A stretch of DNA of 64,000 nt. Source: Hofstenia miamia (taxonomy: Eukaryota; Xenacoelomorpha; Acoela; Hofsteniidae). The stretch spans positions 794,207 to 858,206 of the forward strand of contig CABFPE010000030.1 of assembly GCA_900660155.1 (NCBI GenBank), given 5' to 3'. Shown here one piece after another: positions 45,201-52,061 of the stretch. Position 1 is the stretch's first letter; the number at the start of each line of letters is the position of its first letter. The notes under the pieces are model-generated. The model was given only the letters and a program-made list of their open reading frames with translations, did not search any database and was not told the DNA's origin. The translations under genes and the position numbers were made by a program.

Positions 45201-48200
45201 TTCTGTTTTAAACTCTTCAGACCTAGGGTTCCTTGTTGTAAAAATCATAGAAAAAAATATGTGGCAACATCTAAATTTAACGCGTACACTATGCTTTATT
45301 ATTATATGTCTGTAAAAAGTAGAAATATTTCTCTATACAGTTACACAGAAAATGAAGCAAAGAAAAAAAATTCTGAAAATATTTCATTATTTGATTCTTA
45401 ACATGAAATAAATTTTGAAAATAATGATCTCAATCATGCAAAGGGATGAAAATCTACTTGACAGATGTGTACATTTCTTTTGTTTACTTCCGCGTATTTA
45501 AATTTTACATAAAAATCGCTTGAAATGATGTCACAGTGCCGAGACTATTTAGATAGGTTAGTTCGTTATTGGTTTCTTATTGCATTGCTAGTTTGGATAG
45601 AAACGGCGTATAGATATCTGACCTCCATATGGTGATCTTGTGTCTCATAGAAAATGATATTGACAGCTATATTGTAGCTTATGCAGTTTAGGGCAAATAA
45701 TTGATAGCCTGCATAATCTTAAAGATATTTTTGTAGATTTCGGAGGACACAAATTCGGCTTCCTTTCTTTACAAGTGCGTATAGTATAATGGGACGAACT
45801 GAAGGCAGTGTCACTAATAACTTGTTACAAATGTCTCTCATTGAAAGATACTAAAAATTGTTTTGCAAGAGATTTCTTTGTCACCTATCTCACGCTAATA
45901 GTAAATCGAAATCACTAAATTCGAACTACACTTGATAACTGAAGTCAAAAGAAAGACTAATGTTGTCAAAAACAATGAATTGTTTAGATAATAGATGAAA
46001 TGAACATTTACCTTTTCTCTTATAAATTATTCAGTGTTCACCATATTAAGACAAGGATGTCCCAAATAAATTTAGACTTACTTGTTTTTTAATTGTGATT
46101 AAATATGCCTATGAGACAATACAAAACAATTCATTTATTATCAAAATACATTTATTATGGAAAAACAATAACAAAAATGTTATTTAAGTTAAATTCACTA
46201 AAAATGCATTTAGATTGCTGTGAGACTTGCTTTTGATGCCTGCCTCAACTACGCTCCACATATAGCAGTTCAGAGCTAGGAGGTCAGAGGTCATGGCACC
46301 AGTTGTGCGGGAAGTTCCAGTAAAACATTACCGGGTCTTCCGTGCCTGATGGGCTGCTGCAGAGTCCTGTTAGATAACATAATATCTTCCACTGGCAACT
46401 TGATCTATCCATGGCTTGACAACTTACTCCAAGACGTCGATGTAAACATCCCATCCCAGTTCTGTTTCGGTTCCTTGTTTGTTGTTACTTGGTTCTTGTC
46501 TGGTGCAGCTCATAGTCCTTTCGGATTTTGTAGATAAAAGACTTCGAATGTTCGAAAATGCAATGATTTTTGCTGAGATTTTACCAGCATACCAACCTTT
46601 CCAATCAGTTGCACGTCGCTCTAACTAGCGGAACACGATTGAAATTTTGTTTATTTGCGTGAAATCGTTTTAGATACGCTTACTCAATAAGCACACTCGC
46701 AGTATAACTACACGCAGTATCATGGGGAAAATGGAATCACGTGACGACATATCCGTCTTAGTGTTGTGCAAGCATGTATGTTCCCTAACAACTAATTTAT
46801 CAGTCAGCAGCTACAATTGAAAATCCAGATTTATCCCGAAAAATCTGCATGTGAAGTTCTTTTGTTCACCAAGGTGTATTTTTTATCACTCATTGCATAA
46901 TATGTTTGCTCTGATTTCAATTACTTCATGCATAGCTAGTCAATCACACTGTTCCTTCATTTGGGCGCCTCTTGCGAATTTTTTTATCAATACATCATAT
47001 TTCGTGTTCTTAGAGTGTGTGAGCCTCGTTCGTATAGACTGCTTCTCATTAAAAACTAAGTTAAGTACAACTTATCTTTTAGGAATCGTAAATTGTATTT
47101 CCGAAAAGGTCAACTGTATTTCAGTAAATGTAATAATTCCTCTCTGCTTTTTAAGTTTAATCTTTAAAATGCGGATGTAACCTCTTTGATGTACTCAAAG
47201 GGAGTGTTGCTGTTTTACTTAAGCTGGAATCATACAGCACCATGGTAAAAAACAAAGATCACATGTTCAAAGGTCAATGTTTACGTTTGTGCTGCTGCAA
47301 AAATTTCGAGACCGCACTTCTTTTACAATTAAAAAATAAATAAACAAAGTGGAAGGCTGCAAAATGTTTTCATAGGAGTTAATATTCATCATTAAAAATA
47401 ATGTGTTTATAAATTCAAATCTGATTGAATAAATTAACATTTTCGAAGATCGACTTGCAGGATGCAAATGTGTAGCAAAATAGAATTATTAATTATTGCG
47501 TTTTCAGAAATACAAGTTGAAATGGCGGAGACTATAAAAGTACATACTTATTCCCCACATGCAAGTAAATTATTTCAAATTAGCTGTAACTACTTGGTAG
47601 CACGCTGAAATACAACTAAGAACGATATTTAACAATTGATTTCAACATGACAAAAAAATCATTTACTAAACTCCTGCTAAAAACATTAAAAAAACTGCTT
47701 TAAAAACCACAAATTTTCAACACTACTGCAACCATTTTAAATGTTATCATTATATTTTATTTTTATTAAAGCTTAAAAACATGGTGGAAATTGTAAATTT
47801 AGTGAAAAATAAAAATTTGTAAATGTTAAAAAAATCACGAATATTTGATGTCTTTGATCAATCTTTGAAATTTGGTCAACCCTTTTATAAGCACTTTGGA
47901 ACCGATTATAATTTTCAATATATTTATGCTTCTGTATGTTTTTATGCTGCTAAATAATTTGGGTAATTTGCAGCCATCCAGAACGCAGATAACCACAGTA
48001 AATAATTTGAAAGTTGTGAAATTCACTTATTCTCCAATAAATTTGGCGGGAGTAGGATTGGGAATTCAGGGAAAAAAATTCTACCTTGCTTCTCATACTT
48101 TATCTGAGCATGTCAAAAAGTGTCGCAAAATCTTGTGTGGGAAAGTCTAGCGAGTCAAAGTTCAGTAATCCTAATATTCAAACGAATTAAATTCCTTATA

Positions 48201-48793
48201 ACCTTTGCTTAAAAACGTTTTATCAAAGCAATTGTGCATTTTCTGAAAACTATGCTCCCCGAGATGATCATGTAAAAATCAGAATGATAATCGGTTTTCT
48301 GCAAAATTATAAAGCTTAAAATCAAATGCAGCAGTTATTTTGGGACAGAGGAGCACAGTATTAATTAGACTATTGAATGAGAATAGAAAAATTATTTTTA
48401 ACAAACGTGGAATTGGGATTAAAAGGCACGGTCCCCCCATTTGGAAAGCTCTTTTGAACTAATAATATTTCGGTAATAATTTCGTTATAAGTATAAACCG
48501 CGGGAATCTTACAAAATAAGATAACATATGTATGCAACAATGTGTTACAGATTTGAAAGGTTATTCTTGTATTTCAACAAATCGGATGAAAATTAGAGCT
48601 AACGAAGAGACGTACCGATTTACGAAGTCGTTCTGTTTGCGTTGTTTTGTGATTGTTAAGTTTAAAAGTTTGACGAAAGCTGGGTGACCTAAAAACTATT
48701 AAAAACACTCACATTGACACGTGTAGCGTACCTTTTGACGGGAGTGGATGAACTTTTAGCTAAGTCCGACAGTCGAACCGAGCGCCTGGGCAT
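15095..48793 (-). CDS. SUN-domain nuclear envelope protein, ten coding exons
   Basis: LINC-complex protein of the inner nuclear membrane whose SUN domain binds KASH proteins in the perinuclear space. Coding exons, in order: 48793-48713, 44153-44039, 40827-40752, 40394-40299, 32111-32056, 23029-22951, 22783-21579, 20075-19870, 15842-15675, 15295-15095. All splice phases agree, and the total is 2283 nt, or 760 aa plus stop. Residues 1-123 are basic and serine-rich (nucleoplasmic). About 124-147 is one Leu-rich membrane helix. 169-570 is coiled-coil. About 590-758 is the SUN domain, with GLPDYALE, VRCSQTY, FLGIPLWYQ, GLCWPFVG and NHGESNYTCLYRLRVHG. The three cysteines known in SUN2 (one for the KASH disulfide, two forming an internal bridge) appear conserved. 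An in-frame TAG precedes the ATG. The SUN domain is certain. Exons 1-4 rest on phase matching and composition and are less sure. Confidence 0.85.
15675..15842 (-). CDS. SUN gene, coding exon 9 (SUN domain, middle)
   Basis: The 56 codons read PEIYPGLCWPFVGTHGEIVI, then AISYEHIHPSVSPVGNVKSA and PKNFTVF. They match the PGNCWAFKGxxGxxVIxL...TLEHIPxxxSPxGxIxSAPKDFxVx segment. Acceptor AATTTAG, donor ATTC|GTAAGT. Confidence 0.95.
15843..17800. other. SUN intron (exon 8 to 9), no gene
   Basis: This is mostly AT-rich. A short, unusually GC-rich block at about 16756-16815 (GGTCCGTAACGGGCACGGAC, TACGGGTCCGGACTGGGCAT) resembles the composition of a second block at about 18825-18920. Together they may mark the ends of the element that carries the THAP remnant. 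Confidence 0.35.
17804..18720 (+). pseudogene. THAP-domain protein remnant
   Basis: The ATG at 17804 opens MPNKCCIFNCRSNYRNSPYV and then YRFPKDVNERNAWL, the first half of a THAP zinc-binding DNA-binding domain (CX4C here). A stop follows. In another frame ICQKHWPEGFPTIKVHGKLR and PADPLNLFE supply the second CX2H pair and the conserved Trp-Pro. Further pieces (DEIDEFRDMDVFEFDTF; GDLLLFGNCNSY) follow in scattered frames. It lies antisense inside a SUN intron. It could derive from a THAP-bearing transposon or from a retroposed host gene. The frameshift inside the domain makes it non-functional. Confidence 0.65.
18935..19869. other. SUN intron, nothing recognised
   Basis: AT-rich sequence without an open frame of note or a recognisable repeat. 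Confidence 0.4.
19870..20075 (-). CDS. SUN gene, coding exon 8 (SUN domain, first part)
   Basis: This encodes ESLRGYILDVIDAYYHDKSG, then LPDYALETVGGSIITVRCSQ, then SRMSFLGIPLWYQVPSPRLV. These match the DYALESGGxSI...RCSETY...LFGIPLWYxxQSPRxVIQ core and KASH-lid of SUN domains. The donor is CAA|GTAAAT. Confidence 0.95.
20424..21475. repeat. foldback-like element C in SUN intron
   Basis: The left end has CGGGCACTCTGTC (20424), GTTCGCTCTGTC (20454) and GGGCGCTTTGTC (20472) in tandem. The right end has a perfect hairpin, GCGCTCTGT-TCG-ACAGAGCGC (21441-21461), whose second arm inverts the left motif. Outside the element, AATTATTTCAAATG plus ATATGATTGC occurs both at about 20175 and at about 21481, a direct repeat of about 30 bp around the block. 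The interior has two overlapping small ORFs (20732-20996, minus) of no known type. The arrangement suggests a non-autonomous foldback element. Confidence 0.45.
21579..22783 (-). CDS. SUN gene, coding exon 7 (coiled coil)
   Basis: This 401-codon exon is rich in Leu, Glu, Gln, Lys and Ser, with heptad-like spacing (for example LEYLISQVASLQNEVRRLRI, LRRKLEALLAKIEL, MEKLDSYLLEVNDRI). It forms the perinuclear coiled coil that trimerises SUN proteins. The donor GAAG|GTAATT leaves G, completed to Asp by exon 8. Confidence 0.85.
22951..23029 (-). CDS. SUN gene, coding exon 6
   Basis: The acceptor is ACTTTAG and the donor is TATT|GTAAGT. The exon encodes FFVLRSFGESSDSFSTTNSS and SMQYL, the end of the membrane helix and a Ser-rich lumenal linker. 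It is phase 1 in and 2 out, matching exons 5 and 7. Confidence 0.7.
23564..25435 (+). mobile_element. Ty3/Gypsy-like LTR retrotransposon fossil
   Basis: This is an old, broken LTR element in the intron between SUN exons 5 and 6. Related direct repeats at about 23564-23682 and 25289-25435 share ACACACAACTAGAC, AGTAATCGCGGT and AACAGATATTTAAAT, and serve as the LTRs. They have drifted clearly apart, so the insertion is not recent. Parts seen in order are a gag-like region (about 24024-24430), a CCHC zinc knuckle of the CFNC...GHFSRSC form (about 24435-24480), an aspartic-protease-like region (about 24640-25010) and a basic tail like the end of a pol protein (about 25015-25278). A reverse transcriptase was not recognised. 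The element has many breaks. Confidence 0.6.
25440..26750. other. SUN intron, no gene recognised
   Basis: AT-rich with TA/ATAC microsatellite-like sequence around 26070-26140. The minus-strand ORF across it (25929-26306) is tyrosine- and isoleucine-rich because of that repeat and is not convincing. Confidence 0.4.
26755..28140 (-). mobile_element. CR1/Jockey-like LINE, RT to 3' end
   Basis: The frame 27627-28106 is a well-preserved reverse transcriptase: VFESVLFHKLFPLIRSKISP, KQFGFINRRSTQLQLLLYLE, LYLDMAKAFDKVPHNLLLQK (motif A), VESGVPQGSILGPMLFLIFI (motif B) and TFLFADDAKMF (motif C, FADD). After the 260-N gap the frame 26804-27366 holds YIYSSLIYCSSVWHA-type and C-terminal sequence (KLNLLPISLLLQFNDIILF). 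The 3' end carries AATAAAGTCTTTTAGTAGTA. It is 5'-truncated at about 28140. It is the least decayed LINE here, apparently intact in frame on both sides of the gap. Confidence 0.8.
27367..27626. other. assembly gap, 260 N
   Basis: Unknown bases inside the LINE reverse transcriptase. The gap size may be estimated rather than measured. Confidence 0.99.
28141..29940. other. SUN intron, no gene recognised
   Basis: AT-rich, with a short TA run near 28798-28822 and a G run at 29169. No coding signal was found. Confidence 0.45.
29944..30431 (+). mobile_element. retroelement RT-protein C-terminal region, fossil
   Basis: This contains LLQLVSLPTRYGGLGLREPA, then REKGCSSWLNAMPIEEEGYH, then NKSEFRDAIRLRYDRAQRF and a Cys-rich MCLWQGIFCGPCTLMF. 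The string LPTRxGGLG...SSWL..LPI...G..L.K..FRDA..LRY is a recurrent C-terminal region of reverse-transcriptase proteins in invertebrate genomes. I cannot place it in a named clade with confidence. The copy is partial and broken, and ends at the single N at 30432. It sits in a SUN intron. Confidence 0.55.
30533..32055. other. SUN intron, no gene recognised
   Basis: A TA microsatellite lies at about 31060-31082. A degenerate GTAACTGGTGA-like simple repeat lies at about 31185-31270. TACAGTCAAACCCTCGTTTA at 31641 looks like one end of a pogo/Tigger-type MITE, but I found no partner end. Confidence 0.35.
32056..32111 (-). CDS. SUN gene, coding exon 5 (transmembrane helix)
   Basis: This 56-nt exon has acceptor TTTCTCAG and donor CTTC|GTAAGT. 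In phase it reads KICYCLLLLPLLLFLLCL, a near-pure hydrophobic helix, continued by LFFVL from exon 6. It supplies the single inner-nuclear-membrane anchor of a SUN protein. Because 56 is not a multiple of three, skipping it would shift the frame. Confidence 0.75.
32880..33751 (+). pseudogene. DDE_3 transposase remnant
   Basis: Early sequence has YEQTIEIVYQRKRGSITKEK and FRTIFSEVEDLVARGFAMRN (after a frame change). In the second duplicate (33366-33751) IVVDNASSNSAIEQH gives the second catalytic Asp in a VDN box. VPYSAPLNPIDYWSTMKQPY gives the third acidic residue as NPID where most relatives have NPIE. The first duplicate (33044-33364) lacks the 32 bases that encode VDNASSNSA. The N-terminal helix-turn-helix region is short or missing, so the enzyme is unlikely to be active. 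Confidence 0.65.
33044..33718. repeat. tandem duplicate (321/353 bp) joined by single N
   Basis: Copy 1 is 33044-33364 and copy 2 is 33366-33718, separated by the N at 33365. They look identical apart from a 32-base segment present only in copy 2. The best explanation is two alleles placed head to tail. Confidence 0.85.
34176..34409 (-). other. 77-codon ORF with membrane helix, unknown
   Basis: The ATG at 34409 opens QSKTAEEFNYKFYFDLCTES and continues CGKFGFSTLLLNTGSQ, then a hydrophobic stretch VFETFSLIMFIGAIF followed by basic RRLFLKIL. The order Y-K-x-x-F-D ... GKF...L.N.GS, then membrane helix, weakly recalls the segment before the second transmembrane helix of P2X receptor channels. The match is short and not decisive. 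It lies in a SUN intron on the same strand and no flanking exons were found. It could be a decayed gene fragment or chance. Confidence 0.2.
34420..36799. other. SUN intron, no gene recognised
   Basis: A plus-strand frame at 34661-34867 has one hydrophobic run (TTTFLLQVFILVVSHTIIAI) preceded by an AATAG acceptor-like site, but nothing connects to it. The rest is AT-rich without structure. Confidence 0.35.
36800..36935 (+). mobile_element. tRNA-derived SINE
   Basis: GTGGTGAAATGG at 36805 fits a Pol III A box and GGTTCAATTCC at 36845-36855 fits a B box, about 40 bases apart as in tRNA genes. ACCTAA and TTAGGT between them can pair as an anticodon-like stem. Acceptor and T stems do not pair properly, so this is not a working tRNA. 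A tail of unrelated sequence follows, as in SINEs. Confidence 0.5.
36936..38965. other. SUN intron, no gene recognised
   Basis: AT-rich. A 71-codon plus-strand frame (38482-38697) is Lys/Ile-rich and matches nothing I know. Confidence 0.4.
38968..38998 (+). repeat. solitary Tc1-like terminal repeat
   Basis: AAGTGGTGGACATTAGTTTA matches the left end of the Tc1-like element at 50806 (AAGTGGTGGACATTAATTTA) with one change. No partner end or transposase lies nearby. Confidence 0.6.
38999..40298. other. SUN intron, TA microsatellite only
   Basis: A TA run lies at about 39589-39613. No coding sequence was recognised. Confidence 0.45.
40299..40394 (-). CDS. SUN gene, coding exon 4
   Basis: The acceptor is CTTTTAG and the donor is CAAG|GTAATT. 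In the frame set by exon 3 it encodes the basic segment PSYSRKSAKTNVLRPNLSRY and onward to HEHT, just before the membrane helix, as expected for the nucleoplasmic side. A second open frame (HLIQESQRKRMFYVQIF and onward) exists here, but it does not join the AG donor of exon 3 or the membrane exon in phase. Confidence 0.6.
40752..40827 (-). CDS. SUN gene, coding exon 3
   Basis: The acceptor is TTTTTAG and the donor is AAAG|GTTGAG. The exon encodes HTTSQISVEDILKKQEKTDY and TYCE. The G left by exon 2 plus GT gives Gly, and the AG left here plus T gives Ser. Confidence 0.6.
40828..42315. other. SUN intron, no gene recognised
   Basis: AT-rich, without an open frame above background and without recognised repeats. 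Confidence 0.45.
42316..42737. mobile_element. hAT-like MITE, 422 bp
   Basis: The ends are inverted: CAGGGATGTAAAAAAATGAA on the left, and CATGGATGTAAATAATGTAA when the right end is reversed. CA-GGATG termini are hAT-like. The inside is full of ATGCATTAAATG-type palindromic units and holds a perfect AGGCGCT-TT-AGCGCCT hairpin at about 42411. No clear 8-bp target duplication remains, so it is old. Confidence 0.55.
42738..44038. other. SUN intron, no gene recognised
   Basis: An exon-like open segment at 42797-42885 with a GTAAGT donor does not fit the SUN reading phase and was set aside. The rest is unstructured. Confidence 0.4.
44039..44153 (-). CDS. SUN gene, coding exon 2
   Basis: The acceptor is CTCACAG and the donor is CATG|GTATGA. 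The exon encodes the acidic then mixed stretch NYSEHESEEEVQLTEADIEV and onward to ASAKH. It is phase 0 in and 1 out, fitting exons 1 and 3. Confidence 0.65.
44430..44656. mobile_element. hAT-like MITE, degenerate
   Basis: The left part TAGAGTCTAGCGGGACGAGG and the inverted right part TAGGGTTATGCGAGACCATC resemble each other. GTCCCATGGGAC palindromic motifs occur inside. No clear target duplication was found. It abuts the next MITE at 44661. Confidence 0.45.
44661..44910. mobile_element. hAT MITE with intact 8-bp target duplication
   Basis: CTCGAAAG occurs at 44661-44668 and again at 44903-44910. Between them, the 234-bp element starts TACCGGTTTGCGGGC and ends (inverted) CAGTGGTTTGCGGGC. An 8-bp duplication and CAGTGGTT-like ends are the hAT hallmarks. 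The interior is GC-richer (GGGCGGGCTGCGGGTAGGCC) and non-coding. It lies in the first SUN intron. Confidence 0.85.
44911..46049. other. SUN intron, no gene recognised
   Basis: AT-rich without notable structure. Confidence 0.45.
46050..46545 (-). mobile_element. mariner transposon fragment
   Basis: The left boundary carries GGATGTCCCAAATAAATTTA, a mariner-type terminus. On the minus strand from about 46540 one frame reads WDVYIDVLE, VVKPWIDQVASGRYYVI, QDSAAAHQARKTR and NCYMWSVVEAGIKSKSHSNL, with in-frame stops between. This is the C-terminal half of a mariner transposase. The second catalytic Asp (QDSAAAH) is present, and the third-acid region (normally SPDLNPxDYYxWG) is damaged to a short ALNCYMWS. 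The N-terminal half and the other terminus are missing. Confidence 0.75.
46560..48712. other. first SUN intron, no gene recognised
   Basis: AT-rich. The 109-codon plus frame (46851-47180) and the 92-codon frame (47872-48150) show no family motif or splice context. Confidence 0.4.
48713..48793 (-). CDS. SUN gene, coding exon 1
   Basis: The start is MPRRSVRLSDLAKSSSTPVK. The opening (x-RRSxRL) resembles vertebrate SUN1/SUN2 N-termini (SRRSxRL). The donor is AAT|GTGAGT, phase 0. TAG stops the frame 27 bases before the ATG. Confidence 0.6.
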
Positions 48794-50125
48794 TACAGTG
48801 AGTTTAACCCAGATTTCAATCTATAATACAAAGATTTCGTAATTATCAGATTGCATAAATTACAAAACTTCAATTTTGTCTAAAAAACCAGTAGATTGGG
48901 ATTTAGAAAAAATTGGCAATAGATGGCTGACCTTTCCAATAATTTCATTATCTATCAAATCTTCTTAGTCCAATAACGATGTTTAAAATATAAATTGTTT
49001 TTAAACAAATGACAGCTGACCTGAAAATGAAACTTAAAGATCGACATCATTTCAACAGGAATCTGTTTAGAAGTGTTTCACAGAATTCCCATAACCCATT
49101 TGTTCTATTAACCTGGGTGCCGTTTAAGGTACGGCCATAAATGACAAGCCAAAAAATTTCAGCCATCCATAATGGCTATATTTTGAATGTCGCCCATATA
49201 TTATGACTAGTATGTAAAATATGGTTAATGATAGTGAAATGTATGTATGATACACGTGGTAATAGTAATTTAATAAAGTGAGTTCTAATACTTAGCAAAC
49301 CAAATACCCAATTACAAGCTGCAATTATATGACAACCATTTTTGTGTAATATGCATTTGTACTGATATGACAAGGCACAAGCAATTCCTCAGGTAGCAGA
49401 AGCACTTTGAAATAATTAGAAACACTTTAAAATATATTGGATATTTTTTTGTGTGTTTTCCAATACAACATGCTTTGTTAGGAGCAGAGTTTAAAAATAG
49501 GAAGCAAATTAATCGATAGTATTCGTTTACAATCCACAATAACAAATGGGAAACAATATCCTAAAATTGCGATCTAAACGTTTGTAACTTTTTAAAAAGT
49601 TATGACAATGTTTTTTGTTCAAAACAATATGTAAAATATATATGTACCCTTTTAATTGTTATTAATGTAACATATATGATACTAAATTTCACAATTTTCT
49701 TGAAATATAAATTCTGTATAAGTAACAATAAATTAATGAATTTCCAATATGGCCATATTTTTAAGTTTGCCATCCTAAATGGGCATAATTTTTTTCTCTA
49801 ATACCATTATGGCATCCATAATCCATGCCATAATCTGCATCTCTGCTATTAACGCATTTATAATTAAAAATGAAATAACCTACATCAAAATGAAAAATTG
49901 TATTCGTTATCGTCATTCGAATGCAATGCAGCCTCGCTGTTTCACAGTTTATCAATAGTTTTCTCAATTTCCATAAATATAAGAAAAGAAATCATTATCG
50001 CGTAGAAACTTATTGACCAATATCTGCAGGAAGGTATTTTAAAGAATTTTATGTGAACATATGTCAAATAAAAGTAAATAACTTCACACAATTATTCAGA
50101 CATTGATGTACCTGCTTGTATATAT
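48794..50125. other. upstream of SUN start, nothing recognised
   Basis: This region should contain the SUN 5' UTR and promoter. I see no clear TATA or CCAAT arrangement and no transposon. Confidence 0.4.
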
Positions 50126-50129
50126 TGTG

Positions 50130-50420
50130 AATATAGCATTTGATAGCTTGAATTATAAATTTATATTTAAAAAACTAAAAATGTTTGGATTTTCTGAAAG
50201 TAATGTAAAAGTTGTGTCATCATTAAAGAGTAAAAAATTATAGTATCTATAGACAAGAAGTGCCACAGGAGCCAGTACTGGGACCAATTTTATACATATT
50301 GTACATTAATGGTGTTTCACACTTTTTTAGTTGCAATATAATCCTACAGTCAGACATTTGTTTAGTATCCACTAACAAATACATACAAAGCTTTTTTGGA
50401 AACAAATAGTATGAGAAAAT
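50130..50420 (+). mobile_element. decayed LINE reverse transcriptase scrap
   Basis: AFDSLNYKFIFKKLKMFGFS (motif A neighbourhood) is followed by VPQEPVLGPILYILYINGVS, a GVPQGSVLGPxLFxxYIN motif, and then degenerate sequence. Only a few hundred bases survive, with frame changes. Confidence 0.7.
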
Positions 50421-50805
50421 ATTTTAAAGCAAATGATCTAAATATAGATATCCAGATAGCGCCACTCAACATGTTTTGCTGACCTTATAAATACGAAAAT
50501 AACATAGCTACAACTAGCAAATGTAGGGATTGAAAATACCAATTCAATTAAGTGGGCACGCTAAATAATCCTGCGTACGCCCCTGATTATCTGTGTGTTT
50601 ACATATACAAAAACTCAAACATTTAACGAAAAACAAGATGCAAAATCATTGAATGAATACAAAAACTATTAGACAATAATTCAACCACAAAATAGTTGTT
50701 GGCTCTTTAAAAAATGGAATGTATAGTAGAGCAACATAATTTAGTATTTTTTAAATGCGTTTTTAATGTATGTATTTGGGATTGTAGATTGAAATTTTAT
50801 GTGTC

Positions 50806-52061
50806 GAAAGTGGTGGACATTAATTTAAAACACCCCTAATGTATTAATAACTTTTATATTAGACTAAATTTCTTTATGTAAACTTTTCCATTAATTCAGA
50901 TGAAATAACAAGGAATTCATGTAACGATTTTCATTAAAAAATTTTAAGATAAGAATTATCTCAAAAAACATGATTTTTATTGATGGAAAAAAATTTTTAA
51001 TACTGTTTAATTGCTGATTTTAATGATTATCTTTAAATTGACGTCCACCTTTCTTGAGAAAATTCCCCATAAATATTCAATAGGTTTAAGTCCGGAGATT
51101 TACCAGGCCAATCCAAACTTCAATATTGTTTGTGATAAACCACTGTTTTGTGCATTTTGTTGAAACATTTCATTATTTTTATCCACATTCCATAAATGGT
51201 ATTAAAATGTCTTCTATTACACTAACGTATCGAGCAGAGCTGTTTTCCCTCCATTATCACTAACAGCCCTCCCAGCCGCAGAAAATGCTCCCCAATCATT
51301 AAAGATGGTCCTCGAAATGATCTATTTGAAAACAGCTGTTTTTCTTTCCTCAAATCATACCTGTAGTACTGAGATAAATCAGGCCCATTATTCTCGTCAG
51401 GGAATATTACCCATTTCACCAAATTGACAAGCAACTTCTTGTGTTGATCAGTCAAAGCAGGTTCTGTCTTCCTGTTACAGTAAAAAAATTCAGAGGTTCA
51501 TGCAAACGTTGTTGAACTCGTCTTGATTTTACTGGGAGATCTTGTCCTTGTTGAACCTATCTTGTGTTTGATTTGCCCTTAGAGGCCTCTCTAAAAAGTC
51601 TACGTTTGGCTGCATTTGTTAACTTTGGCTGACGACCTATATTTTTTGGTGACGCATGATTCAGTACAACCCTTAAAAGTTGTTTAGCAATAACATTTAT
51701 TGATTTACCATCATGTTCAAATGCTGTTATTTGACCTTTTCCCTTTTCACTCAGGGAAAAATTTCGTAGCATGCTGAACGGAGTTGAGTTATGGTAATAA
51801 TTTTTATGGTGAAAATGAGTTGTCAATATAAATATCTAATTAAGTTATACTATGTATGCTGTAAAATGCGCCGTATTGGTGAAATTTAAAAACCACCCTT
51901 AACATATTTTTTACGATAACTATTTTATCTTAAAAAATGTTTTAAAAATTATTATAAAAATACATTTAAAATGTATTAATTAAAATTTAAAAAATTATAT
52001 TAGCAAAACAATAAAGGTAATAATAATTTTAGCAGGTGTTTTAATTTCCATCACTTTATGT
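50806..52061 (-). mobile_element. Tc1-like DNA transposon, decayed, both ends present
   Basis: The inverted ends are AAGTGGTGGACATTAATTTA at 50808 and, reversed, AAAGTGATGGAAATTAAAAC at 52060. Both lead into AAAACACC. The length (about 1.25 kb) suits a Tc1/mariner element. It contains a transposase remnant on the minus strand. It lies between the SUN start and the transketolase gene. Confidence 0.75.
51020..51826 (-). pseudogene. Tc1/Tc3-like transposase remnant
   Basis: The N-terminal DNA-binding part is LSEKGKGQITAFEHDGKSIN, then VIAKQL, and GRQPKLTNAAKRRLFREASK (frame 51557-51826), the typical Tc1/Tc3 helix-turn-helix pair. The catalytic part LTDQHKKLLVNLVKWVIFPD corresponds to the first Asp box (FSDE in relatives). 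Later FQQNAQNSG replaces the usual QQDNAPxH, so the second Asp is lost. LKPIEYLWGIFSRKVDV corresponds to DLNPIExLWG. There are several frame changes. Confidence 0.75.

Noticed and set aside
46851-47180. 109-codon plus-strand ORF, Cys- and Ser-rich, partly hydrophobic
   Set aside because: There is no recognisable domain or signal-peptide start and no supporting context. It is plausible by chance in an intron.
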